Source of the DNA: an uncultured Candidatus Saccharibacteria bacterium
GTDB taxonomy: Bacteria; Patescibacteriota; Saccharimonadia; Saccharimonadales; Saccharimonadaceae
NCBI GenBank assembly: GCA_938018005.1
Contig: CALIJG010000012.1
Span: 1-49,442, forward strand
DNA: 49,442 nt
Reading direction: 5' to 3'
Of this stretch, positions 1 through 6,685 are shown in pieces; the stretch's first letter is position 1; every line of letters starts with the position of its first letter. The notes below the pieces were generated by a model. The model was not told where the DNA came from, searched no databases, and was given only the letters and a program-made list of their open reading frames with translations. Position numbers and translations under genes: made by a program.

Positions 1-2
1 AG

Positions 3-1025
3 AACAGCAAGGGCACCATCTACCCCTACTTCGTCTGCGCCCGCCGCTGCCGCCTCCACGACTGCGCCTTCACCGCCGTGCTCATCGACGTCGTCGAAGA
101 CCGGATGAGTGACCTCTACCGGGCCATCGAGCTTAGCGCAGCAGACAGGACGCAGATCGAGCACTACCTCCACGACGAGCTGGCTCAGATCGAAGGGGAC
201 AAGGCCAAGGCAGTGCGCTCCCTGACGACGCGGCGCACCAATATCGAGGACAGACGACGCCGTCTCCTCCATGCTCACTACGAAGGGGCGGTGCCCCTTG
301 ACCTGCTCAAGGAGGAGCAGGCTGAGCTGTCCACGGAGCTGAACCAGATCGAGCGCCAGCTGGCTGCCTACCAGGCCGACGCCGCTGAAGTCCGCCAGCA
401 CCTCACTCAAGCCCTTGACCTCCTCGAAGACTGCCACCGCCTCTACACGGCGGCACCCGCCCACCTGAAGAAGCTGCTCAACCAGGTGTTCTTCGAGCGC
501 GTGCTGGTCAATCCGGTGGTGGATGAGGACGGACGGGTCATCCTGCCTAGCACAGGCGACGGCATGACCGATGGCGGCAAGCAGCCCGGCAAGGAGACGG
601 GCGCACACGATGGGCAGGACAGCGCCGGAGAAGAAGGAACCGGCGATGCCAGCGGGGGAGGAGGAGCTGATGCTGACACGCCAGTCCTGATGCCGCGCCC
701 CGTCCACCTCGCCGACACCGGCTCCGGCACTCGCCTCAGCGCTCTGCTCACCCCACCTTTCGACCAGCTGGCCAGCCCCAGCCTGCACGCCGCTGCTCAT
801 ACGCACTACCTGCAGCACCTAGCTCAGCCCGACAAGCCGACCACGTCGCCCATCGCTGACGATGAGCCCACGAGCCCCACAACACGAACAACGCCCACCC
901 TGGTGGGTGAGCGTTGTTCAACATCTGGAACCACATCCCAGCCTGTTTCGACTGGGGTGGGTTCGGGTAAGAGCTTGTTGGTACGGATGAGAGGACTTGA
1001 ACCTCCACGCCCCGTAGGGCACTAG
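3..1025 (+). CDS. Large serine recombinase, C-terminal part (5' truncated by window edge)
   Basis: This is the C-terminal half of a large serine recombinase (integrase/resolvase family); the catalytic N-terminal domain lies outside the window. The frame is open from base 3. It begins in a zinc-ribbon-like segment (CARRC, then a further Cys at HDC), followed by a long charged coiled coil (roughly residues 30-165, rich in Glu, Gln, Arg and Leu) and the segment LLNQVFFERVLV that is typical of recombinase C-termini. The remaining ~150 residues are low-complexity Gly/Asp/Thr/Pro. The DNA is strongly GC-rich with GC-ending codons, unlike everything after base ~1070, and resembles Actinomyces/Schaalia coding sequence. 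The last 14 residues (after LLV) are translated from the antisense of tRNA-Leu, so the natural gene end is formed by the integration junction. Family assignment is fairly sure; the donor is inferred. Confidence 0.8.
   Translation, partial: NSKGTIYPYFVCARRCRLHDCAFTAVLIDVVEDRMSDLYRAIELSAADRTQIEHYLHDELAQIEGDKAKAVRSLTTRRTNIEDRRRRLLHAHYEGAVPLDLLKEEQAELSTELNQIERQLAAYQADAAEVRQHLTQALDLLEDCHRLYTAAPAHLKKLLNQVFFERVLVNPVVDEDGRVILPSTGDGMTDGGKQPGKETGAHDGQDSAGEEGTGDASGGGGADADTPVLMPRPVHLADTGSGTRLSALLTPPFDQLASPSLHAAAHTHYLQHLAQPDKPTTSPIADDEPTSPTTRTTPTLVGERCSTSGTTSQPVSTGVGSGKSLLVRMRGLEPPRPVGH
886..919. repeat. Near-perfect inverted repeat (15-bp arms, 4-base loop)
   Basis: GAACAACGCCCACCC and GGGTGAGCGTTGTTC flank the loop TGGT, with one mismatched pair. 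It lies inside the distal, low-complexity part of the recombinase frame, about 60 bases before the tRNA-Leu 3' end. It could be a terminator in the donor genome (no long T run follows) or a recombinase or transfer-related site. Only the structure is seen; the role is open. Confidence 0.55.
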
Positions 1026-1065
1026 CACCTGAAGCTAGCGCGTCTACCAATTCCGCCACATCCGC
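979..1065 (-). tRNA. tRNA-Leu(CAG)
   Basis: On the minus strand the gene starts GCGGATG and its acceptor stem closes with CATCCGT, followed by discriminator A and an encoded CCA (979-981). The anticodon loop is TTCAGGT with anticodon CAG, and a leucine-type long variable arm is present. The acceptor stem pairs fully (one G-U), so the gene is intact despite sitting exactly at the boundary between GC-rich foreign-looking DNA (3' side) and resident DNA (5' side). A TACAAT -10 box on the resident side probably drives it. Confidence 0.93.
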
Positions 1066-1095
1066 AGATATACGCACCGCAGGCTCTTACCGTGT

Positions 1096-1101
1096 ATTGT
1101 A
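1096..1101 (-). promoter_or_regulatory. -10 box of tRNA-Leu
   Basis: Minus-strand TACAAT (within GTATACAATAC) lies about 30 bases before the tRNA 5' end. No convincing -35 box was found. It lies in resident, lower-GC sequence. Confidence 0.5.
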
Positions 1102-1132
1102 TACGAATTTCGGCCTTGCGTAAAGAGTTTTG

Positions 1133-1141
1133 TGATACAAT
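1133..1141 (+). promoter_or_regulatory. Extended -10 promoter for the 1200 gene
   Basis: TGA-TACAAT is an extended -10 element giving a leader of roughly 50 bases. That leader carries a small hairpin (GTGGC/GCCAC, 1156-1171) before the AAGGAG ribosome site at 1187-1192. Confidence 0.5.
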
Positions 1142-1199
1142 CAGGTAAATAAACTGTGGCGGGTCTGCCACTATTTTACGTTATGTAAGGAGTAATGAT

Positions 1200-1562
1200 A
1201 TGACCTCTACCCATTCATCGTCCCAAAAGTTCAACAAACTAGAGTGGATACAACAAAAGATCGAAGAAATCCGAAAGGAGTGCGGTACCGCCAACTCGGG
1301 TAAAGCTGGAGATGAGCAGTATGCTGAGGTGCGCCGACGGATGGTTGGTGCGCTAGGTTTAATTGCTACACGATCGGGCGAAGATCTTACGCCAGATACT
1401 GCAGGACGCTTACTGTACGGCCTGGCTATATCATCACGCACCGGACAGCCAATACAGGGTGAGCTTACCGAAGAGGGCATCCGCATCATTCACAAGATCA
1501 GCGGGATGGCGCAGCAGCCTGCCGAAGAAAATGACGCTAATACCATAGGAATAGTAGCATAA
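1200..1562 (+). CDS. Hypothetical protein, 120 aa
   Basis: I do not recognise a family. The start is well supported by AAGGAG at 1187-1192, seven bases upstream. The protein is soluble and largely helical, with a basic, charged N-terminal helix (KLEWIQQKIEEIRKE), a central stretch that may be another helix pair, and an acidic tail. No signal peptide or membrane segment is visible. It ends eight bases before the methyltransferase gene and is probably co-transcribed with it, though no functional link follows from that. It is real by start signal, codon character and spacing; function unknown. Confidence 0.65.
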   Translation: MTSTHSSSQKFNKLEWIQQKIEEIRKECGTANSGKAGDEQYAEVRRRMVGALGLIATRSGEDLTPDTAGRLLYGLAISSRTGQPIQGELTEEGIRIIHKISGMAQQPAEENDANTIGIVA

Positions 1563-1570
1563 TATCACCA

Positions 1571-2137
1571 ATGAATACTATAGAGCCCACCGCTGCATTA
1601 GCTGAAGCCGACCGTCGCAATGTGGTAGACCGCTATAAAGGGCTGCCTCACCAAGCGATCGTTGCCGATCTTGATGAGCATGGCTCGGCACTTCATATTG
1701 CGATTGATAATGTCGTGCGCGATTTCAACATGGGGACGATCGTCCGCAGTGCCAATGCCTTTGGGGTGCGGCATGTCCATATCATTGGTCGGCGGCAATG
1801 GAATAAGCGTGGCGCGATGATGACGGACACGTATCTGCACGTGCATTATCACCAAACGGTTGAGGATTTTTTGCAGGCCATTGCTGGCCGGCCACTGATT
1901 GCGGTTGACAACGTTGCCGGTTCACAGCCACTTCACTCGGTCGTGCTGCCGCGTAGTGCCGTGCTTTTGTTTGGGGCAGAGGGGCCTGGTATTCGCCCCG
2001 AGCTGCTTGAGCGGGCTACGGGTATTGTTGCGATCGAGCAGTTTGGCAGCACGCGTAGCCTCAATGTCGGCGTAGCAGCGGGTATTGCGATGTATGCCTG
2101 GGTACAGCAGCATCGGCTGCACCCAGATCAGGAGTAG
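1571..2137 (+). CDS. SpoU/TrmH-family RNA 2'-O-methyltransferase
   Basis: This is a SPOUT-class methyltransferase that transfers a methyl group from S-adenosylmethionine to a ribose 2'-OH of tRNA or rRNA. The three family motifs are visible: motif 1 NMGTIVRSANAFG (about residues 54-66) with the catalytic Arg, motif 2 LFGAEGPGI (about 133-141), and motif 3 with Ser-Leu-Asn-Val in RSLNVGVAAGIAMY near the C-terminus, which forms the trefoil-knot cofactor site. At 188 aa it is close to a minimal TrmH-type domain with no extra RNA-binding domain. There is no clear ribosome site; it follows the previous stop by eight bases, suggesting coupled translation. The exact RNA target cannot be told from sequence. 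Confidence 0.88.
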   Translation: MNTIEPTAALAEADRRNVVDRYKGLPHQAIVADLDEHGSALHIAIDNVVRDFNMGTIVRSANAFGVRHVHIIGRRQWNKRGAMMTDTYLHVHYHQTVEDFLQAIAGRPLIAVDNVAGSQPLHSVVLPRSAVLLFGAEGPGIRPELLERATGIVAIEQFGSTRSLNVGVAAGIAMYAWVQQHRLHPDQE

Positions 2138-2204
2138 AGATTCTACTCTCTTTACTCCTTCTCAAACATAAGGTAGCGAAGGGATATATAGCGCTGCGTG
2201 ATAG

Positions 2205-2213
2205 TGCTATAGA
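2205..2213 (+). promoter_or_regulatory. Extended -10 promoter of hisS
   Basis: TGC-TATAGA is an extended -10 element. Transcription would begin near 2220, downstream of a possible GTG at 2217. This supports the ATG at 2274 as the true hisS start, with a leader of about 54 bases. Confidence 0.45.
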
Positions 2214-2273
2214 GCAGTGAATCCGGCCAAGGGCTTGTTTTTCCATGCCGTTTATGCAAAAATAGCAGTAACT

Positions 2274-3617
2274 ATGACAAAACTTTCATCGGAATCATAT
2301 CGGGGGGCGCGGGATTGGTATCCGGAAGATCTTCGCGTGCGCAAATACATCTTTCAGACCTGGCGTCATGTCGCCAAGAGCTACGGCTACGAAGAATACG
2401 ATGCACCACTGCTTGAGCCGGTTGAAGTGTATGCCGCCAAGAGTGGTGACGAGTTAGTAAATGACCAGACATATCAGTTTATTGATCGTGGTGATCGACA
2501 GGTAGCGATCCGTCCTGAGATGACACCGAGCGTAAGCCGGATGATTGCCAAGCACCGCCAAGAGATCGCCTATCCAGCGCGTTGGTTTAGTATTGCCCAA
2601 TTTATGCGCTATGAGCGGCCACAACGGGGGCGAGAGCGTGAGTTTTGGCAGATGAATGTCGATATCTTTGGCGTTGATAACATGCAGGCTGAGGCTGAGA
2701 TCATCGCACTCGGCAGCCGTATTATGAAGGCCTTTGGCGCAACGGACGATATGTACACTATCCGCATCAACAACCGCCAGTTGATCAATCTCATGATGGC
2801 GCAATTTCTTGAGCTTGATGCTGTGCAGGCTCAGCTGATGATTCGATTGTTTGACCGCAAGAATAAGATTCCACCACAGGCCTTTCGTGATCAGGCGATT
2901 GAGATCTTTGGTGAGGCAGCAGCACCGGTTGGTTTGCAGCGGATTGCTCAGCTCTTGACGGCACGTACTATGGCCGATCTCCCCGAATCGATTCGCGATA
3001 GTGAGGCGGTGCGCGATGTGCAGCGGCTCTTTACACTACTTGAGCGTAGTGGCGTAACAAATGCCATCTTCGATATCACGCTCATGCGTGGGCTAGACTA
3101 TTACACGGGTACGGTGTTTGAGTTCTTCGATACCCATCCAGATAATAACCGTTCGCTCTTTGGTGGTGGGCGCTATGATGGCTTAGTAGGGATGTTTGGC
3201 GCTGAGCCTATTAGTGCGGTCGGCTTTGCACCGGGCCTATCAATGATGCAGCTCTTTCTCGAGGCGCATCAGCTGCTACCGGAGTTTAGCTCCACAACCG
3301 ATATTTATATGATCGTCCTTGGCGGGGCAATGCGCGGTGCACTAGAGCTAGCGGACGACCTGCGCGATGAGGACGTCAATGTGGAAGTCGATTTCACTGG
3401 TCGCAAACTAGACAAGCAGCTCAAGGCAGCAATCAAGAAACAGATCCCATATTTCCTCTTTGTTGGTGAGGATGAGCTAGAGAACGAGATCTACACCCTC
3501 AAAAATATTGCGACGAGCGAGGAGCAAAAGCTCAGCCTGGAGCGCGTCGTCAGTGCCGTTAAGGATTATCGTCGTCAGCCATCGCGCAGTGAAGATGATG
3601 ACTTTGATTTATCGTAG
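2274..3617 (+). CDS. hisS: Histidyl-tRNA synthetase
   Basis: This class II synthetase charges tRNA-His with histidine using ATP. From the ATG at 2274 the protein is 447 aa, a normal length. An upstream GTG (2217) would add 19 residues unlike the family and lies at or before the likely transcription start, so it was not used. Visible landmarks are the N-terminal YRGARDWYPED, motif 2 (RPEMTPSVSRMIA and FMRYERPQRGREREFWQ), the histidine-specific MRGLDYYTGTVFEF, motif 3 GGGRYDGLVGMFG, and a C-terminal anticodon-binding domain (from about residue 345) with a short acidic tail. It is followed by the trigger factor gene, which has its own promoter. Confidence 0.95.
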   Translation: MTKLSSESYRGARDWYPEDLRVRKYIFQTWRHVAKSYGYEEYDAPLLEPVEVYAAKSGDELVNDQTYQFIDRGDRQVAIRPEMTPSVSRMIAKHRQEIAYPARWFSIAQFMRYERPQRGREREFWQMNVDIFGVDNMQAEAEIIALGSRIMKAFGATDDMYTIRINNRQLINLMMAQFLELDAVQAQLMIRLFDRKNKIPPQAFRDQAIEIFGEAAAPVGLQRIAQLLTARTMADLPESIRDSEAVRDVQRLFTLLERSGVTNAIFDITLMRGLDYYTGTVFEFFDTHPDNNRSLFGGGRYDGLVGMFGAEPISAVGFAPGLSMMQLFLEAHQLLPEFSSTTDIYMIVLGGAMRGALELADDLRDEDVNVEVDFTGRKLDKQLKAAIKKQIPYFLFVGEDELENEIYTLKNIATSEEQKLSLERVVSAVKDYRRQPSRSEDDDFDLS

Positions 3618-3732
3618 TATCACCATCTATGTCTCTATGACAGCTATAGCTCATCTCTGTTAGCTTCCCGTTTTGCTCATCTTGCGGAACAGCATATATA
3701 CACATGCATACTTGGGTCTGTCGCATGCCTAT

Positions 3733-3761
3733 TTCACACTGCCAGCGACATATGATACAAT
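3733..3761 (+). promoter_or_regulatory. Promoter of tig (leaderless)
   Basis: TTCACA (3733-3738), a 17-base spacer and TACAAT (3756-3761). The -10 box ends eight bases before the ATG at 3770, so transcription should begin at or within two bases of the start codon. No ribosome site is present. Confidence 0.7.
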
Positions 3762-3769
3762 AACCAACT

Positions 3770-5059
3770 ATGAAGACGACACTAGACCACCTATCAGACA
3801 CCAAAGTACGCGCCACGATTACCGTCGGTGCAGACGAACTGGAAGCAGCTCGCCAGGTTGCTTTGCGTAAACTCGCCAAGACGACTAAAGTTGATGGTTT
3901 CCGCAAGGGTCATGCCCCGCTCGAGTTGGTTGCAAAGAATACCAATCCAGAACACCTCGCCGAGGAGACGCTTAACAACGCCCTGAGCAAAGCAGTTGCT
4001 GCAGCCTTCCTCGAGAGTGACGTGCAGGTGCTTGAACGCCCAGAGGTGGAGATTAAGAAGTTTGTGCCTGGTAGTGAGCTGGAGTTTACTGCTGAGGCAG
4101 AGGTTATGCCCACGATTACTCTCGGTGACTATAAGAAACTCAAGCTCAAGCCAGCGAAGATAACCGTTAGGCCAGAAGAAGTAACGGAGATCCTTGACCG
4201 GATTCGCCACAGCATGGCCGAGCGTACGGACACCGATGAAGCAGCTCAGGACGGCGATGAAGTGACAATTGACTTTGTTGGTAAGCGCGATGGTACGCCT
4301 TTTGCTGGTGGCACCGGGAAAGATTATCCGCTTGTGCTCGGCAGCAAGTCATTCATTCCAGGCTTCGAAGAGGCATTAATTGGCCTCAAGGCTGGTGAAA
4401 CAAAGGCGGTTGAACTCACCTTTCCGAAGGACTACCATGCGAGCGAACTAGCTGGGCAAGCAGTCGTTTTTGATACGACCGTCAAGAAGGTCAAGAAAGT
4501 GACGCTGCCTGAGCTGACTGATGAGTTTGCTGCAAAGGTCGGGCCATTTACTTCTATTGAAGATCTTAAGAAGGATATCGAGAAAGAAATTACTGCGCAA
4601 AAGCAGCGTGAAGCAGATGACGAGCTGCGCGACGTAGCCGTCAAGCAGTTGGCCGATGCCAGCACGGTAGCCATTCCGGAGGTATTGCGAGCCGACCAGC
4701 TTCGCTCGATCGAACAAGACTTAGTGCAGAACCTCGCTCACCGCGGTCGTACCCTTGAGCAGTACCTTGCCGAGAAGGGGTATAAAGACAAAGATGAGTG
4801 GATCGAGAAGGAGGCTAAGCCAGCAGCCGATGAGCGCATCAAGGCGGGGCTTGTCTTGGCTGAGCTGAGCAAGGCCGAGAAGATCGAAGCCACAGCAGAG
4901 GAGCTGCAAGAGCGCATCAGTGCCTTCAAGCAACAGTATGCCAATGATGCAACTATGGTGGCGCGCTTTGATGAGCCAGAGGTGCAGCACGAGATCGCTA
5001 ATCGCCTCTTGACAGAGAAGACGATTGACTGGCTGGTGGCGCAGAATACTAAGAAGTAG
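3770..5059 (+). CDS. tig: Trigger factor (ribosome-associated chaperone, peptidyl-prolyl isomerase)
   Basis: Trigger factor binds uL23 at the ribosome exit tunnel and shields nascent chains. The 429-aa protein has all three family domains. The N-terminal ribosome-binding domain carries the signature GFRKGHAP (consensus GFRxGKxP; His replaces the second basic residue). An FKBP-type isomerase domain spans about residues 155-245 (GDEVTIDFVGKRDG, FIPGFEEALIGLKAGE), and a helical C-terminal chaperone domain follows. The protein contains no cysteine. It is monocistronic with a leaderless promoter, and clpP follows under separate heat-shock-type control, a common tig-clpP arrangement here without clpX. 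Confidence 0.95.
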   Translation: MKTTLDHLSDTKVRATITVGADELEAARQVALRKLAKTTKVDGFRKGHAPLELVAKNTNPEHLAEETLNNALSKAVAAAFLESDVQVLERPEVEIKKFVPGSELEFTAEAEVMPTITLGDYKKLKLKPAKITVRPEEVTEILDRIRHSMAERTDTDEAAQDGDEVTIDFVGKRDGTPFAGGTGKDYPLVLGSKSFIPGFEEALIGLKAGETKAVELTFPKDYHASELAGQAVVFDTTVKKVKKVTLPELTDEFAAKVGPFTSIEDLKKDIEKEITAQKQREADDELRDVAVKQLADASTVAIPEVLRADQLRSIEQDLVQNLAHRGRTLEQYLAEKGYKDKDEWIEKEAKPAADERIKAGLVLAELSKAEKIEATAEELQERISAFKQQYANDATMVARFDEPEVQHEIANRLLTEKTIDWLVAQNTKK

Positions 5060-5086
5060 CAGATAATACAGCTCGCATAGCAGAAA

Positions 5087-5113
5087 TTAGCACTCTATAT
5101 TGACGAGTGCTAA
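5087..5113 (+). promoter_or_regulatory. CIRCE operator (HrcA binding site)
   Basis: TTAGCACTC, nine bases, GAGTGCTAA is a perfect match to the CIRCE inverted repeat bound by the heat-shock repressor HrcA. The right arm begins at the last base of the -35 box of clpP (5100-5105), so bound repressor would block polymerase. The hrcA gene itself is not in this window. Confidence 0.93.
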
Positions 5114-5128
5114 TTTTCTCGTTACAAT
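5100..5128 (+). promoter_or_regulatory. Promoter of clpP (leaderless)
   Basis: TTGACG (5100-5105), a 17-base spacer and TACAAT (5123-5128): a near-consensus housekeeping promoter. The -10 box ends six bases before ATG 5135, predicting an mRNA that starts at the start codon. Confidence 0.85.
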
Positions 5129-5134
5129 GGTACT

Positions 5135-5755
5135 ATGATGAAACCGAATGATTACCTAGTGCCCAACGTCATTGTCCGCACACGTGATGGTGAGCGTGGC
5201 TATGATATATACTCGCGCTTGCTTGAGGATCGCATTATATTCCTCGGCGAAGAAGTGACTGAGATGACAGCCAATGTCGTTGTCGCGCAGCTGCTCCATC
5301 TTGCCAATGAAAATCCAGACAAAGACATCCAACTCTATATCAACAGCCCTGGTGGCAGTGTGTATGACGGCCTCGCGATTTACGATACGATGCAATACAT
5401 CGCGCCAGATGTGCAGACGATTGGCATTGGTCTGCAGGCAAGCATGGGTGCTTTCTTGCTTAGTAGCGGTGCGAAGGGCAAGCGCTTTGTCTTGCCCAAT
5501 GCCCGAGTGATGATCCACCAGCCTAGCAGCGGTACGCGCGGCAAAGTGACAGACCAAGAAATTAGCTTACGCGAGAGTATCGCCCTCAAGGAGCGGCTGG
5601 CCACCATTATGGCGGACAACACTGGCCAGAAACTCGATAAAATCAAGGCTGACATGGAGCGCGACTACTGGTTGAGTGCTGCAGACGCTGTAGCGTATGG
5701 CCTGGCTGATGAAGTGATTGGTGCTCGCATACAAAAAATCACACAGCGTTCGTAG
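5135..5755 (+). CDS. clpP: ATP-dependent Clp protease proteolytic subunit
   Basis: ClpP is the serine peptidase barrel that degrades proteins unfolded by ClpX/ClpC-type ATPases. The 206-aa protein contains the full catalytic triad: Ser103 in QASMGAFLL, His128 in MIHQP and Asp177 in MERDYW. It also has the handle region and the NSPGGSVYDGL motif. A second ATG at 5138 is equally possible; the first fits a leaderless transcript starting about 5135. Expression should be induced by heat or misfolded protein through the CIRCE operator. No Clp ATPase lies next to it. Confidence 0.95.
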   Translation: MMKPNDYLVPNVIVRTRDGERGYDIYSRLLEDRIIFLGEEVTEMTANVVVAQLLHLANENPDKDIQLYINSPGGSVYDGLAIYDTMQYIAPDVQTIGIGLQASMGAFLLSSGAKGKRFVLPNARVMIHQPSSGTRGKVTDQEISLRESIALKERLATIMADNTGQKLDKIKADMERDYWLSAADAVAYGLADEVIGARIQKITQRS

Positions 5756-5766
5756 CAACTTTATGG

Positions 5767-5772
5767 TATCAT
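5767..5772 (+). promoter_or_regulatory. -10 box before the 5779 gene (leaderless)
   Basis: TATCAT ends six bases before GTG 5779, the same spacing as at clpP and other leaderless genes here. No clear -35 box. Confidence 0.5.
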
Positions 5773-5778
5773 ATAGAT

Positions 5779-6387
5779 GTGACATCACGTAGTACAGATA
5801 CTAGCTCCGAATCTAAATCAAGCCAAAAACCCTTACGTTTCCGGCGTATTATGCATTATCGCCCACGTCGGGTAACAGTGATAGTATGGCTAACGGTTAT
5901 GCTAATGCTTTTGACCGTTGTAGCCGTGAGTATATTCTACAAGAACCGTCAAAGCGCTGCCTCCCTGATGAAATCGCAGCTCGTCGAAGGTGCTATGCTA
6001 GCACGGGCTGCTACGTTCTCGTCGGATGGTGTAATTTCGTGGGATGCGTACGCTGATGGTGGTGTGTATGGGACGATTACTTCGCAGGATGACCGCTACC
6101 GCCTGCTTGCACAGCAACCATTTATCCGCTGTACGGTTGGGAAAGAGTGTAGCGGATGGATATCAGCTGCGCAAGCACAAACCTATACACAGCCGATACC
6201 GGCTGGCGACACAGTGTGGTATAAAAACGATTCACTTCGGCATTATGGCGAAAGCATCCTACGCGACACAAGTGCCAAATGCGCCTTTTGGCAGTCTCCA
6301 GTTCAAAGACTGTGTGTTTCTGCCAAGACCGGCCGCTTCTTCTATTATGTTAATGGCTTTGGATCAAATAGCTTACACCGGTTATAA
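5779..6387 (+). CDS. Membrane-anchored extracytoplasmic protein with four cysteines (paralogue of the 48058 gene)
   Basis: No named family is recognised. The 202-aa protein has a basic cytoplasmic N-terminus, one membrane segment (about residues 33-53, WLTVMLMLLTVVAVSIF) and an extracytoplasmic domain. It shares with the product of 48058-48597 the motif GTIT-x(6-7)-RLL-x2-QPF, then Cys-x(3-5)-CSGW, and near the C-terminus two further cysteines followed by TGxFxY. Here these are Cys118, Cys124, Cys168 and Cys179, which could form two disulfides outside the membrane. The GTG start is chosen from the leaderless-type -10 spacing. Neighbours (clpP, rpoB) give no functional hint. Confidence 0.7.
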   Translation: MTSRSTDTSSESKSSQKPLRFRRIMHYRPRRVTVIVWLTVMLMLLTVVAVSIFYKNRQSAASLMKSQLVEGAMLARAATFSSDGVISWDAYADGGVYGTITSQDDRYRLLAQQPFIRCTVGKECSGWISAAQAQTYTQPIPAGDTVWYKNDSLRHYGESILRDTSAKCAFWQSPVQRLCVSAKTGRFFYYVNGFGSNSLHRL

Positions 6388-6479
6388 AGGAGTGTGACGC
6401 GCCGTAGCATGACAAAGAAATGCATTACAGTGTGTTACGACACTATTCAAGCGGTCTATAAAAATTGAGGCCTTGTCAC

Positions 6480-6509
6480 TTGACGGAGTAAGGCGCGATC
6501 TGCTACAAT
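6480..6509 (+). promoter_or_regulatory. Promoter and long leader of rpoBC
   Basis: TTGACG (6480-6485), an 18-base spacer and TACAAT (6504-6509), with TGC before the -10 box (extended). Transcription from about 6516 leaves a leader of ~170 bases before rpoB. The leader holds a small hairpin (ACGCC-GGT-GGCGT, 6553-6565) and possible pairing around 6630-6655. It is the longest leader of any core gene here and could host attenuation, but nothing specific is recognised. Confidence 0.7.
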
Positions 6510-6685
6510 TAAAAATTAATGAAGGTTGTGTAATATGGGTTAGGTGCGGACTACGCCGGTGGCGTGGCGTTTTAGTGTGCGAAAACTTATATTGAGTAAA
6601 GCTTCGGTGCCACAACAAATGCACGAGCAGGGTTTTGGAGTCCTTGCACGTGCGGATAGATAACAATAATTCAAGAGGAGTTTAC

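Noticed and set aside
2217..2273. Longer hisS start at GTG 2217
   Set aside because: The added 19 residues do not resemble the family, and the likely transcript begins near 2220.
6635..6685. Longer rpoB start
   Set aside because: A clear AGAGGAG ribosome site precedes ATG 6686; the extra residues lie in the leader.
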